A stretch of DNA of 64,000 nucleotides from Moorella mulderi DSM 14980 (GTDB lineage: Bacteria; Bacillota; DSM-521; Neomoorellales; Neomoorellaceae), in NCBI RefSeq assembly GCF_001594015.1, contig NZ_LTBC01000001.1:186001-250000 (forward strand). Direction: 5' to 3'. This document shows positions 25,476-34,913 of the stretch, piece after piece. The notes beneath the pieces are model-generated. The model was not told the origin of the DNA. It saw nothing but the letters and a program-made list of their open reading frames with translations, and did not search any database. Position 1 is the first letter of the stretch. Each line of letters starts with the position of its first letter. A program made the position numbers and the translations under genes.

Positions 25476-26417
25476 CTACATCAATGCTGCCAGAATGGCC
25501 TTATGGGCGTGGAGGCGGTTTTCGGCTTCGTCAAAGACGGCCGACTGGGGACCGTCGATCACTTCGTCGGTAATCTCTTCGCCCCGGTGGGCCGGCAGGC
25601 AGTGCATGACCATGGCGTCAGGTTTGGCCCGTTTTAATAGTTCGCTGTTAAGCTGGTATTTCTGGAAGGCCTGGCGCCGCTTTTCCGCCTCGGCTTCCTG
25701 GCCCATGCTGGCCCAGACATCGGTATAGAGGATATCGGCCCCCTCCACTGCTTCCCGGACATTATTGGTAACGGCTATCTGGCAGCCGTTATAGGCGGCT
25801 ATGCGCCGGGCTTCTTCTACTACCTGGGGCAGGGGTTCATAGCCAGACGGGCAGGCGATGGTCACATTGAGGCCCACTCTGGCCCCGCCGTACATGAGGG
25901 AATGGGCGACGTTATTGCCATCACCGATAAAGATGAGATTTAAACCCTTAAGCTCCCCCTTCCACTCGCGGATGGTCATGATATCCGCCAGGGCCTGGGT
26001 GGGGTGGAGAAAATCCGTCAGGCCGTTGATGACGGGGATGGTGGCGTGGGCCGCCAGTTCCTCCACCTCCTGGTGGGAATAGGTGCGGATCATAATGCCA
26101 TCCAGGTAACGGGACAGGACCCGGGCCGTATCGGCAATGGTTTCTCCCCGCCCCAGCTGCAAATCGTCCTTGGTCAGGAAAAGGGGATAGCCGCCCAGCT
26201 GGTACATGCCCACCTCAAAGGATACCCGGGTGCGGGTGGAACGCTTGGTAAAGATCATACCCAGGGTTTTGCCGGCAAGTATTGGGTGGGGCTCCCCCCT
26301 TTTTAGTTTGGCCTTGAGCTCGGCGGCCAGGTCCAGGAGATAAAAGATTTCTTCGGTGGTAAAGTCCTTCAGGGAGATGAAGTCGCGGCCTTTGAGGCCC
26401 TTTGCCAGGTCGTTCAT
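25476..26417 (-). CDS. argF: Ornithine carbamoyltransferase
   Basis: About 313 residues. It makes citrulline from ornithine and carbamoyl phosphate. The carbamoyl-phosphate loop [11 protein letters not shown], the [12 protein letters not shown] motif and the ornithine-binding [16 protein letters not shown] are present. ATG 26417 is favoured over the ATG three codons earlier because it lies nine bases from AAGGAGA. Confidence 0.96.
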   Translation of the reverse strand: MNDLAKGLKGRDFISLKDFTTEEIFYLLDLAAELKAKLKRGEPHPILAGKTLGMIFTKRSTRTRVSFEVGMYQLGGYPLFLTKDDLQLGRGETIADTARVLSRYLDGIMIRTYSHQEVEELAAHATIPVINGLTDFLHPTQALADIMTIREWKGELKGLNLIFIGDGNNVAHSLMYGGARVGLNVTIACPSGYEPLPQVVEEARRIAAYNGCQIAVTNNVREAVEGADILYTDVWASMGQEAEAEKRRQAFQKYQLNSELLKRAKPDAMVMHCLPAHRGEEITDEVIDGPQSAVFDEAENRLHAHKAILAALM

Positions 26418-26453
26418 TAAATGCATCTCCTTTCTATATAAACCCTGTCTCCC

Positions 26454-27662
26454 TTAATTCGCTCCTTGCCCCAAAACTTCCTGTAAAGCCTCCTTTAAAA
26501 TAGCTATGGCCTGGTCGATTTCGTCCTTACTAATAGTCAGGGGGGGCAGGAAACGCAGGACGTGGCCGTGGAGGGAGTTGATTAATAAACCCCGCTCCTG
26601 GCAGGCGGCCACCACGGCATCAGCCGGGCCGTCAATTTCTATTCCCAGCAGGAAGCCGCGGCCCCTTACATCTGTTAACTGGGGAAATTCCCGGGCCAGC
26701 CTCTCCAGCTCCTGGTAGAAATATTCTCCCAGGACCCGGGCATTTTCCACCAGGCCCTCTTCCAGCAGGGCCTTAAAGGCGGCCACCCCGGCGGCCGTAG
26801 CCAGGGGATTACCGCCAAAGGTGGAGGCATGGTCCCCAGGGCCAAAGGCAGCGGCTGCCTTTTCTTTGGCCAGCATGGCGCCGATGGGCACCCCGCCGGC
26901 CAGGGCCTTGGCCAGGGTCATAATGTCGGGCTCCACCCCATAATACTGGTAGGCGAAGAGATAGCCCGTGCGGCCCAGGCCACACTGCACTTCGTCAAAA
27001 ATAAGTAAAAGTCCTTCATCGTCGCAGAGGGCCCGCACCGCCTGGAGGTAATCTTTATTGGCCGCGTAGACGCCGCCTTCCCCCTGGACCGGTTCCAGCA
27101 TGACGGCGCAGGTCCGGGGACCTACCGCTGCCCGCAGGCTGGCAAGGTCATTGAAGGGGACGTATTTAAAGCCTGCCGGCAGGGGAGCAAAACCGCGGTG
27201 GAATTTCTCCTGGCCGGTAGCCGTCAGGGTAGCCAGGGTACGGCCGTGGAAGGAACGGCGCATGGTAATAATCTCGTAGCTTTCCGGCCCCCGGTGTTCC
27301 TTGGCATACTTGCGGGCGAGTTTAATGGCCGCTTCATTGGCCTCCGCGCCGCTGTTGCAGAAAAAGACTTTATCCAGAGCTGAATTTTCCACCAGCAATT
27401 GCGCCAGCTCAACCTGGGGCTCAATCCAGTAAAGGTTGGAGCAGTGGATGAGCTTCCCCACCTGCTCCCGGACGGCCGCCACTACCCGGGGGTGGCAGTG
27501 CCCCAGGGAGTTAACTGCCAGGCCACTCACAAAGTCCAGGTACTCCCGGCCGTCGGCATCCCAGACCCGGGCTCCCTCACCCCGCACCAGGGCCAGGGGG
27601 TAGCGCCCGTAGGTACGCATCACATATTTTTCCCCCAGAGCGATAAGAGCCGCATTATCCAT
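26454..27662 (-). CDS. argD: Acetylornithine aminotransferase
   Basis: About 402 residues, a class III PLP aminotransferase that converts N-acetylglutamate semialdehyde to N-acetylornithine. FCNSGAEANEAAIKLARKY, the PLP-aspartate segment LIFDEVQCGLGRTG and the Schiff-base lysine in ALAGGVPIGAM-preceding TLAKAL are seen. ATG 27662 is preferred; an in-frame GTG three codons earlier is part of the GGAGG ribosome site. Confidence 0.95.
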   Translation of the reverse strand: MDNAALIALGEKYVMRTYGRYPLALVRGEGARVWDADGREYLDFVSGLAVNSLGHCHPRVVAAVREQVGKLIHCSNLYWIEPQVELAQLLVENSALDKVFFCNSGAEANEAAIKLARKYAKEHRGPESYEIITMRRSFHGRTLATLTATGQEKFHRGFAPLPAGFKYVPFNDLASLRAAVGPRTCAVMLEPVQGEGGVYAANKDYLQAVRALCDDEGLLLIFDEVQCGLGRTGYLFAYQYYGVEPDIMTLAKALAGGVPIGAMLAKEKAAAAFGPGDHASTFGGNPLATAAGVAAFKALLEEGLVENARVLGEYFYQELERLAREFPQLTDVRGRGFLLGIEIDGPADAVVAACQERGLLINSLHGHVLRFLPPLTISKDEIDQAIAILKEALQEVLGQGAN

Positions 27663-27692
27663 TTCCGGCACCTCCTGCCTCCGACTTTCGTT

Positions 27693-28586
27693 TTACCCCG
27701 GTACTACCATGGTCCCCACGCCGGTATCGGTGAATATCTCCAGCAAAATAGAGTGGGGTATGCGCCCGTCAATAATATGGGTTTTCTTAACGCCGCCCTC
27801 CAGGGCGCGGATGCAGCAGTTGACCTTGGGGATCATGCCGCCGGTAATAACGCCCTGCCGGATGAGTTCCGGCACCCGGCCAACCTCCAGGGCGGAAATT
27901 AAAGAGCCGGGATCATTGCGGTCCGCTAAAATCCCCTCCACATCCGTCAGGAGGACCAGTTTATCGGCCTTCAAAGCCACGGCCAGTTCTCCCGCTACCA
28001 GGTCGGCGTTGATATTATAGCTTTCACCCTCCGGGCCCACGCCGATGGGGGCCACCACGGGGATGTAACCTTCGGCGATGACAGTTTCAATAATGCCGGG
28101 ATTGATCCTTTCCACCCGGCCGACAAAGCCCAGGTCCAGGTCAACCTCCGCCCCATCTTCCTGCTGGATATGGGCCAGCTGCTTCCTGGCTTCAATGAGA
28201 TTGCCGTCCTTGCCGCAGAGGCCGATGGCCTTGCCACCGTAACGGTGGATATTGGTGACGATTTCTTTATTAATCTTCCCCACCAGGACCATTTCCACAA
28301 TCTCCATGGTCTCGGCGTCGGTTACCCGCTGGCCCTGGATAAACTCCGACTGCTTGCCCAGGCGCTTGAGCATCCCGGTAATTTCCGGCCCCCCGCCATG
28401 GACAATCACCGGCCGCATGCCCACCAGGTGCATGAGGACGGCGTCCTGCATAACAGCCCTTTTCAGGTCGCAGTTGGTCATGGCATGGCCGCCATACTTG
28501 ATCACTACCGTTTTGCCGTAGAACTGGCGGATATAGGGCAGGGCTTCGATGAGGATGCCCGTCTTTTCCAGGGGCGAAAGGGTCAT
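27693..28586 (-). CDS. argB: Acetylglutamate kinase
   Basis: About 297 residues. It phosphorylates N-acetylglutamate. VVIKYGGHAM, VHGGGPEITGMLKRLG and the C-terminal HIIDGRIPHSILLEIFT are diagnostic. The N-terminal helix (MTLSPLEKTGILIEALPYIRQF region) is of the type found in hexameric, arginine-inhibited kinases, so end-product feedback is likely. ATG 28586 has GGAGGGA upstream. Confidence 0.96.
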   Translation of the reverse strand: MTLSPLEKTGILIEALPYIRQFYGKTVVIKYGGHAMTNCDLKRAVMQDAVLMHLVGMRPVIVHGGGPEITGMLKRLGKQSEFIQGQRVTDAETMEIVEMVLVGKINKEIVTNIHRYGGKAIGLCGKDGNLIEARKQLAHIQQEDGAEVDLDLGFVGRVERINPGIIETVIAEGYIPVVAPIGVGPEGESYNINADLVAGELAVALKADKLVLLTDVEGILADRNDPGSLISALEVGRVPELIRQGVITGGMIPKVNCCIRALEGGVKKTHIIDGRIPHSILLEIFTDTGVGTMVVPG

Positions 28587-28605
28587 CTTCCGGTCCCTCC
28601 TCTCC

Positions 28606-29823
28606 TTAAGTCCGGTAGGAAGCATTGATCTTCACATAGTCATAGGTCAGGTCGCAGCCCCAGGCGGTGGCTGTGGCCGTTCCCTGATTTAAATCCAGGG
28701 TAATGGTGATTTCCTCTTCCCGTAAGATGGCCGCCGCCTTCTCTTCACAAAATGGCAGGGGCTCGCCGTCCATGGCCATCTGCTCGCAGCCGGCCCGGCT
28801 TTCCAGGTAAATGTCCACTCTCTCCGGGTCAATCTCTGCCCCGGAGTAACCGGCAGCACAGAGAATGCGACCCCAGTTGGCATCGGCGCCAAAGATGGCG
28901 CTCTTCACGAGATTAGAGCCGGCCACGGTCCGGGCAACCAGACGGGCTTCAGCCTCGCTGGCCGCCCGCCGCACTTCCACAGTGATGAGTTTGGTAGCTC
29001 CCTCACCATCCCGGGCAATCAGGCGGGCCAGGTGACGGCAGACGTACTCCAGGCCGGCGCGGAAGGCGGCGTGATCTTCAATGGTCAGGGGGGCGTTGCC
29101 GGCGCAGCCATTGGCCAGGATAACGGCCATATCGTTGGTACTGGTGTCGCCGTCTACCGTTACCATATTGAAGGTCCGGTCTACCACTGCCCGTAGGGCC
29201 TGGTCCAGGTCGGGCTGTTCCATGGCGACATCGGTGGTCAAAAAGCAGAGCATGGTTCCCATGTTAGGGTGGATCATGCCAGAACCTTTGGCTATGCCGG
29301 CGATGGTTACCGTCGCCCCCCCGAGGGGCAACTGGACGGCAATTTCCTTCTTCCTAGTGTCGGTAGTCATAATAGCCGCCGCCGCATCGCTGCCGCCATC
29401 TACTGCCAGCTTTTCTACCGCTGCCCGGATGCCGGCGCTGATCTTATTCATGGGCAGGGGCACGCCAATCACACCGGTGGAAGCCACCACCACCTGCCAG
29501 GGTTCGCAGCCTATGGCTTCAGCCGTAATAGCTGCCATTTCCCGGGCATCCCGGTAACCTCGCTCCCCGGTGCAGGCGTTGGCATTGCCGCTGTTGCAGA
29601 CAATGGCCCGGGCTATCCCGGTTTTGAGATGCTCTTTAGTAACTATCAGGGGTGCTGCCTTGACGCGATTCCTGGTATAGACGGCTGCCGCCGCCGCCGG
29701 TACTTCGCTGACAATCAGGGCCAGGTCCTTCTTTTCCTTTTTTAAGCCGGCATGGACACCGGCGGCCACAAAACCCTGGGGGGCGGTAATGCCGCCATCA
29801 ACCTTCTGGATGTCTCCAGTCAT
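28606..29823 (-). CDS. argJ: Bifunctional ornithine acetyltransferase / N-acetylglutamate synthase
   Basis: A 405-residue proenzyme that cleaves itself and recycles the acetyl group from acetylornithine to glutamate. The self-cleavage region is KGSGMIHPNMGTMLCFLTTD, with Thr after MG as the expected nucleophile; the residue before it is Gly where many homologues have Ala. IGTD-type N-terminus (AGVHAGLKKEKKDLALI) and SNDM-like catalytic segment (TSTNDMAVILANG) are present. With argJ, the cyclic pathway needs no argE, and none is seen here. Confidence 0.95.
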   Translation of the reverse strand: MTGDIQKVDGGITAPQGFVAAGVHAGLKKEKKDLALIVSEVPAAAAAVYTRNRVKAAPLIVTKEHLKTGIARAIVCNSGNANACTGERGYRDAREMAAITAEAIGCEPWQVVVASTGVIGVPLPMNKISAGIRAAVEKLAVDGGSDAAAAIMTTDTRKKEIAVQLPLGGATVTIAGIAKGSGMIHPNMGTMLCFLTTDVAMEQPDLDQALRAVVDRTFNMVTVDGDTSTNDMAVILANGCAGNAPLTIEDHAAFRAGLEYVCRHLARLIARDGEGATKLITVEVRRAASEAEARLVARTVAGSNLVKSAIFGADANWGRILCAAGYSGAEIDPERVDIYLESRAGCEQMAMDGEPLPFCEEKAAAILREEEITITLDLNQGTATATAWGCDLTYDYVKINASYRT

Positions 29824-29915
29824 CTCTTCCTTCCTCCAAAAATAACTCTATCGCAGGCTGGCATTGTCATACCCTCGCTGGTAGCAGCTCGTCGCCATGG
29901 GAGGCTCCTCCGTAT

Positions 29916-30956
29916 TTAAGGACATAGTCCCGGTGCGGCCAGGGCAGTGGTCTCCGGGAAACCGCACATGAGGTTGAAGTTTTGCACCGCCTGGCCGGAA
30001 GCGCCTTTGGTCAGGTTGTCAATGGCGCTGGCGACTACCACCCGGCCGGTGCGGCCGTCCACCGCCAGGTTGATATGGCAGTTGTTGCTGCCATAGACCC
30101 AGCGGGTATGGGGCCACCTGCCGGGCGGCAGGAGATAGACAAAGGGTTCCCCGGCGTAAAAATCCTGGTATACCTGCCGGAGTTCTGCTTCCGTTGCCGG
30201 CCGGGCCAGGGTGGCATACATGGTGCTTAAAATCCCCCTGCTGATGGGCAGGAGGTGAGGGGTAAAGGATACCTTAACCTCCATCCCCGCGAGAGCGCTC
30301 AGTTCCTGCTCGATCTCCGGGGTGTGGCGGTGGCCGGCCACGCCGTAGGGGTTAATATTTTCATTGCACTCCACAAACAGGCTGGTAACTTTGGCCTCCC
30401 GGCCGGCCCCGGACACGCCTGATTTGGCATCGATAATAATGGTTGCCGGGTCGATATAACCGGCCTTGAGCAGGGGCGCCAGGCCTAGAATGACGCTAGT
30501 GGGGTAGCAGCCGGGATTAGCAACCACCCGGGCCTGACGGATGGCTTTTCTATGGATTTCGGGCAGGCCGTAAACGGCCCTGGCTGCCAGCTCAGGGTTA
30601 CCGTGGGGGACTTTATACCATTCTTCGTAAGTTTTGGCCTCCCTGAAGCGCAGGTCGGCTCCCAGGTCGATGACCCTGACGCCTTTCTCCAGGGCCCGGG
30701 CGGCCACCGGCACGGCGTGGCCGTGGGGCAGGGCGATGAAGACCACTTCCACCCGTTCCAGGACCTCTTCCGGGGTTAGATCTGCACAGGGAAGGCCGGT
30801 ATAGCCGGTGAGGGCCGGGTAAACGGCCGCCATATCCTCACCGGCATAACTCCGTGAGGTAAGGGCCACCAGCTCCACTTCCGGGTGCCGGCTTAAGATG
30901 CGCACCAGTTCGGCTCCGGTATAGCCGGTGGCGCCGATAATGCCTGCTTTGACCAA
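29916..30956 (-). CDS. argC: N-acetyl-gamma-glutamyl-phosphate reductase
   Basis: A 346-residue NADPH-dependent reductase. The nucleotide-binding GIIGATGYTGAELVRIL opens the protein and the catalytic Cys150 is in VANPGCYPTSVILGL. It is the first gene of the operon argC-J-B-D-F-G-H, transcribed from a promoter overlapped by an ARG-box-like operator. Confidence 0.97.
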   Translation of the reverse strand: MVKAGIIGATGYTGAELVRILSRHPEVELVALTSRSYAGEDMAAVYPALTGYTGLPCADLTPEEVLERVEVVFIALPHGHAVPVAARALEKGVRVIDLGADLRFREAKTYEEWYKVPHGNPELAARAVYGLPEIHRKAIRQARVVANPGCYPTSVILGLAPLLKAGYIDPATIIIDAKSGVSGAGREAKVTSLFVECNENINPYGVAGHRHTPEIEQELSALAGMEVKVSFTPHLLPISRGILSTMYATLARPATEAELRQVYQDFYAGEPFVYLLPPGRWPHTRWVYGSNNCHINLAVDGRTGRVVVASAIDNLTKGASGQAVQNFNLMCGFPETTALAAPGLCP

Positions 30957-30985
30957 GGGTGGGAACCTCCTTGAGTGATGTTATA

Positions 30986-31016
30986 ATTATACAATAGAAA
31001 TGCATATTAATGCAAT
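30986..31016 (-). promoter_or_regulatory. Arginine operon promoter with ARG-box operator
   Basis: Leftward promoter: TTGCAT (31010-31015), 18-base spacer, TATAAT (30986-30991). AATGCATATTAATGCAAT (30999-31016) matches the ArgR/AhrC operator pattern of two inverted half-sites around ATATTA and covers the -35 and spacer, so arginine-bound ArgR would block polymerase. Confidence 0.8.
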
Positions 31017-31051
31017 AGCAGGGTAAAATTTTACTTTATCTTAACATTGCA

Positions 31052-31080
31052 TTGACAACAGTTGCCAAGAGGCATAAGAT
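31052..31080 (+). promoter_or_regulatory. Promoter of the MFS transporter gene
   Basis: TTGACA (31052-31057), 17-base spacer, TAAGAT (31075-31080), reading rightward about 80 bases before the gene. Confidence 0.7.
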
Positions 31081-31161
31081 AAATGTTGGACTTTATACGC
31101 CGATAAATTCTGTCATACCGGTGCCCGGTGAAAAGGTGCAACCTGGAGGGGAAAGGAATTT

Positions 31162-32379
31162 ATGTCCGAATGGCAGCGCAACCTTTATCTCCTGGTCATC
31201 ATTCAACTGCTGGCGACAAGTACCTTCCAGATTGTCACTCCCTTTTTACCCTTCTTTGTTGCCGAGCTGGGGGTTACCGATCCCCGCTCCCTTAAAGCCT
31301 GGTCCGGTATCCTCGTTGGCGTCAACGCCCTTTTTTCCGGCTTGATGTCACCTTTCTGGGGTGCTCTGGCCGACCGTTACGGCCGCAAGGCCATGCTGGT
31401 CCGTTCAGCAGCCAGCGTTGCCATCTTTACTGTATTACCCGCCTTCGTTACCAGCGCCTATCAACTGTTAATCTGCCGCATCCTGATGGGTGTCTTCAGC
31501 GGCTTTTCCTCTGCTGCCCTGACCCTGGCCGCCAGTACCACCCCGGAAAACCGCCTCGGGTTTGCCCTGGGCTGGCTGCAAACCGGGCAGGTCCTGGGCC
31601 TGGTACTGGGACCTTTAATTGGCGGCGTCCTGGCTGATATTTTTCCCTTCCGGGTCGTCTTCATGCTGGCCGGGTTGCTGGCCATAACCGGTACCATCCT
31701 GGCGGCCACCCTGGTCCATGAAGACTTTCACCCACCTGTGCGGACAGCAGCCAAAACCACAGAAAAGAGCAGCTTGATCGGGCTGCTCTCCTGGCCGCTA
31801 ACTATTTATAGCCTGTTTGTCGTTATCTTCCTGTCCCAGTTTGCCACGCGGGGGGTTGAACCCCTGATGCCCCTCTATGTGCGAGAACTATCTGCCGGGA
31901 GCTCCAATTTTAATACCCTGGTAGGCCTGGTGGTGGCGGTGACAGGGCTGGCCCAGGTAATAGCCGTCACCATCCTCGGTCGCCAGGCCCCTTACTGGGG
32001 CTACAAACGTTGCCTCCTGGCCTGCCTGGCCGGTTCGGCTTTGTTTTACTTCCCCCAGGCCCTTGTCGGCCAGGTTTTCCCCCTCATCAGCCTGCGTTTC
32101 TTCCAGGGCCTTTTCCTGGGGGGCCTGTTGCCCATGGCCAATTCCCTCATCGGCCTGTTTACCCCGCCTGAAAAACGGGGCCGGGTCTATGGCCTTACCC
32201 AGAGCGCTTTCTTCCTGGGCAACTTCTCCGGCCCCCTGGCCGGTGGCTTCTGGGCCGCCCTCTTTGGCCTGCGATCGGTTTTTTACGCCGCCAGTATCCT
32301 CCTGTTCCTCAATTTCATCTGGGTGTGGCGGGAAGTGCGGGAACCGCAAACAGCCTTAAAAATAAGCAGCGGCAAGTGA
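31162..32379 (+). CDS. Major facilitator superfamily transporter, drug-efflux type
   Basis: A 405-residue, 12-helix MFS protein. The loop 2-3 signature WGALADRYGRKAMLV and the antiporter motif C-like LGWLQTGQVLGLVLGPLIGGVL in helix 5 place it with drug:proton antiporters such as the MdtG/Bmr group. It would export a toxic compound using the proton gradient. ATG 31162 follows GGAGGGGAAAGG. Monocistronic and divergent from argC. Substrate unknown. Confidence 0.9.
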   Translation: MSEWQRNLYLLVIIQLLATSTFQIVTPFLPFFVAELGVTDPRSLKAWSGILVGVNALFSGLMSPFWGALADRYGRKAMLVRSAASVAIFTVLPAFVTSAYQLLICRILMGVFSGFSSAALTLAASTTPENRLGFALGWLQTGQVLGLVLGPLIGGVLADIFPFRVVFMLAGLLAITGTILAATLVHEDFHPPVRTAAKTTEKSSLIGLLSWPLTIYSLFVVIFLSQFATRGVEPLMPLYVRELSAGSSNFNTLVGLVVAVTGLAQVIAVTILGRQAPYWGYKRCLLACLAGSALFYFPQALVGQVFPLISLRFFQGLFLGGLLPMANSLIGLFTPPEKRGRVYGLTQSAFFLGNFSGPLAGGFWAALFGLRSVFYAASILLFLNFIWVWREVREPQTALKISSGK

Positions 32380-32394
32380 AGGATCGGCAACCTT

Positions 32395-33354
32395 CTAAGC
32401 CTTGCCTGCCAACAGGTCCAGGTGACCTTTTAAAACATAACCCACCCGGCCGCTTTTGGTCTTTACCCGCCAGTAAGAAGGTTCCCCCGGTTTTAACCAG
32501 GACAGCAGGTCCTCATCCTCCAGGACAGCTACCTCCTCCCCGGCCGCCAGATTAAGCCGGTCAGCATACTTATTTCCCTGGCGCTCTTTAAGGCTGGTAG
32601 CTTTATTTACCCTGCCTACGGCCATGACCATGGCCCCCCAGGCCGGTTCCCAGCGATAGGTGTGGGTTACCGTCCGGCTCTGGATTTTCGTCCGGGGACC
32701 GGTTGCTGCCGGGGCCGACCAGAGGGTCTGGCTGCTAATGGTTTTAATGGCCAGACGCCCCTCTTCCCGGGTAAAGTCCGTCGTCACCTGTTCGCTGACC
32801 CCCTGCCAGCCTTCGCCCTGGTCCAGCCATTTTTTATGCCAGCGTTCTTCATTGCCGGCAACTTTACGCCAGATTTCCTGCAAACCTTCCCCCTGCCAGG
32901 TATAAAGGGTATAAAAGCTGCTTAAAAAATAGGCACCGAAGCGCTCGTCCAGGAGTTCCCGGATTAAAATGGCATTGCGTCCGGCCTCCAGCTGGACCAC
33001 CTTTACTTCCTGCAGCGGCAAGGTATCGATGCAGTCCAGCATTACCGGCTGGCTTCCCGGGGTGCTGAAGATACCCAGCAGGCCCCGGTCTTTGGATACA
33101 GTAACGCCAATAATTTTTTCCGTCCCTGCCGCCGGGGCAATATCTCCTTCAGCCTGCAGGTGATAGACCCCTGGCTTACGGCCTTCGGCCAGTTCCTTTA
33201 ATATTTCCCTGCCTTCCTTGCTATTCTGGCCCATAACGGCCAGGGCCCGGGCTTCATAAACATTGACCTGCCCGCTTGCTGCCCGCTGCCAGAAGATAAA
33301 GGCTGCCACAGCCAGGATAATTAAGGCCCGTAACCAGCGCCAGCGATTATCCAT
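32395..33354 (-). CDS. Membrane-anchored protein with C-terminal SH3-like domain
   Basis: A 319-residue protein with one N-terminal membrane helix (residues 7-22) and an otherwise exported chain. The last 70 residues (AGEEVAVLEDEDLLSWLK, PSYWRVKTKSGRVGYVLKGHL) look like a bacterial SH3 domain, a fold that often binds cell-wall peptides. The middle is not recognised. It converges with the MFS gene and is 26 bases downstream of the M20 amidohydrolase, so it may be co-transcribed. Role unknown; a cell-surface or envelope function is likely. Confidence 0.7.
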   Translation of the reverse strand: MDNRWRWLRALIILAVAAFIFWQRAASGQVNVYEARALAVMGQNSKEGREILKELAEGRKPGVYHLQAEGDIAPAAGTEKIIGVTVSKDRGLLGIFSTPGSQPVMLDCIDTLPLQEVKVVQLEAGRNAILIRELLDERFGAYFLSSFYTLYTWQGEGLQEIWRKVAGNEERWHKKWLDQGEGWQGVSEQVTTDFTREEGRLAIKTISSQTLWSAPAATGPRTKIQSRTVTHTYRWEPAWGAMVMAVGRVNKATSLKERQGNKYADRLNLAAGEEVAVLEDEDLLSWLKPGEPSYWRVKTKSGRVGYVLKGHLDLLAGKA

Positions 33355-33380
33355 GTCCCCACCCCCATCCTTTTAAATCT

Positions 33381-34568
33381 TTATGCACCAGGATGGCGGG
33401 TATGAATAGTGCTGGTAAATTCCTCTTTAATTCGCTGCAACAAATCCCTGTCAAGCATGACATCCGCTGCCGTCCAGGCCAGGGCCGTGGCAGCCAGGAT
33501 TACAACCCGCCGCCCGGCCTCACCCCGGACTACCTGGGCAAACTGGCGGCTGTGGGGCACCAGCTTGCCAGCATTCAGGGAAAGGTAGGGGTGGATGGCC
33601 GGCACCACCTGGCTGACGTTCCCCATGTCCAGGGAACCGCGGCTAATGCTGGGGAAGCCGGAATCGATTACCCCCAGCTCTTTCACGTTGTCTCGCCAGG
33701 CTGCGGCCAGGGCGCGATTGGTCAGCATGGGTTCATAGGAAGGTTCGTAGTTGTGGTACCAGTAACGGCTGCCGGTTGCCAGGGCTGCCGCCGTGGCGCA
33801 ATTTTCCACCCGCTCGATAACCTTATTTAAGGCCCCCCGGGTACGGGCCCGGAGGTAAAAGCGGGCCACGGCGCGTTCGGGAATGATGTTGGGCGAAGTC
33901 CCCCCCTCGGTAATAATGCCGTGGACGCTGGCGCCGTCTTTAAGGTAGGGGCGCAGGCTGTTGATATGATTGAATAACTGGATGACCGCTTCCAGGGCAT
34001 TAATACCTTCCTCCGGGCTGGAGGCAGCATGGGCCGCCCGGCCCTCAAAAACGAATTCCAGGGCTTCCAGGGCCAGGGAGCTCACTTCCACGGTATTGGT
34101 ATCCCCGGGGTGGAACATCATGGCCGCATCCAGGTCGTCAAGGGCGCCCTGGCGAGCCAGCACCACCTTGGCCCCCCGGGTTTCTTCGGCCGGCGTACCT
34201 AAAACGACAATGGTACCACGGAGTTCTTTAATTATGGTTGCTAACCCTAAGGCCGCCCCGAGGCTGGCAGCAGCTATCAGATTGTGGCCACAGGCATGCC
34301 CCAGCCCCGGCAGGGCGTCGTATTCGGCCAGCAGGGCCACCCGCGGGCCGGAACCGCCAGCCAGCTCGGCCCTGAAGGCAGTCGGCAGCTGGCACAGGGG
34401 CCTGGTAATCTTAAAACCCCGTTCCGCCAGGATACCTGTCAGCAGCTCTACGGCAAAAAACTCCTGGTTGCCCGGTTCCGGGTGATCATAAATAGCTTCG
34501 GCTACATTGATAATCTGTTCTTTTAAAGATGCAATGGCCCGGGCAATTCTTTCTTTGACGGCAAGCAT
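33381..34568 (-). CDS. M20-family amidohydrolase
   Basis: A 395-residue metal-dependent amidohydrolase of the M20D type (AbgB, IAA-amino-acid hydrolase, N-acyl-amino-acid hydrolases). The metal-binding segments LLAEYDALPGLGHACGHNL and GTPAEETRGAKVVL and the dimerisation-domain VFEGRAAHAASSPEEGINAL are clear. It releases an amino acid from an amide conjugate; closest in pattern to p-aminobenzoyl-glutamate hydrolase subunit B. Actual substrate unknown. Confidence 0.9.
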   Translation of the reverse strand: MLAVKERIARAIASLKEQIINVAEAIYDHPEPGNQEFFAVELLTGILAERGFKITRPLCQLPTAFRAELAGGSGPRVALLAEYDALPGLGHACGHNLIAAASLGAALGLATIIKELRGTIVVLGTPAEETRGAKVVLARQGALDDLDAAMMFHPGDTNTVEVSSLALEALEFVFEGRAAHAASSPEEGINALEAVIQLFNHINSLRPYLKDGASVHGIITEGGTSPNIIPERAVARFYLRARTRGALNKVIERVENCATAAALATGSRYWYHNYEPSYEPMLTNRALAAAWRDNVKELGVIDSGFPSISRGSLDMGNVSQVVPAIHPYLSLNAGKLVPHSRQFAQVVRGEAGRRVVILAATALAWTAADVMLDRDLLQRIKEEFTSTIHTRHPGA

Positions 34569-34640
34569 ATATAGACCCCTTGCAGTAGTAGATTAGATTT
34601 ACGGCCAGGGGAAATAATACAACCTGAAGGAGGTACTCCC

Positions 34641-34913
34641 ATGACCCTGGCAACCTGCAACCGGCATTGCTCCTATTTAAACGACGGTGCCTGTGAGCTG
34701 GCCGGGATCCTGGAGCAGGGCCAGCCCGTCCTTTGCCCTTACCGGCACCGGGAAACGGCCGCCCTTACCGGGGAAGTAAGCTTTCCGCCGGCCAGACTGC
34801 CCCGCAGCCTCGCAACTCCCCCTCATTACCGCTACCCCGGAACTAATCCAGTATGTACCGGCAGCCGCTCTTCCCAGGGGATCAGCGCCCCGCCGGAACC
34901 GGGTGTAAGCTAA
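34641..34913 (+). CDS. Small cysteine-containing hypothetical protein
   Basis: A 90-residue protein. The first third has CNRHCSYLNDGACEL and LCPYRH, four to five cysteines with a His, in a spacing suggestive of a metal site; the last half is Pro/Arg-rich and looks unstructured. The ATG has a strong AAGGAGGT ribosome site, the main reason to accept it. It overlaps the stop of the convergent peptidase gene by four bases. Family not recognised. Confidence 0.65.
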   Translation: MTLATCNRHCSYLNDGACELAGILEQGQPVLCPYRHRETAALTGEVSFPPARLPRSLATPPHYRYPGTNPVCTGSRSSQGISAPPEPGVS

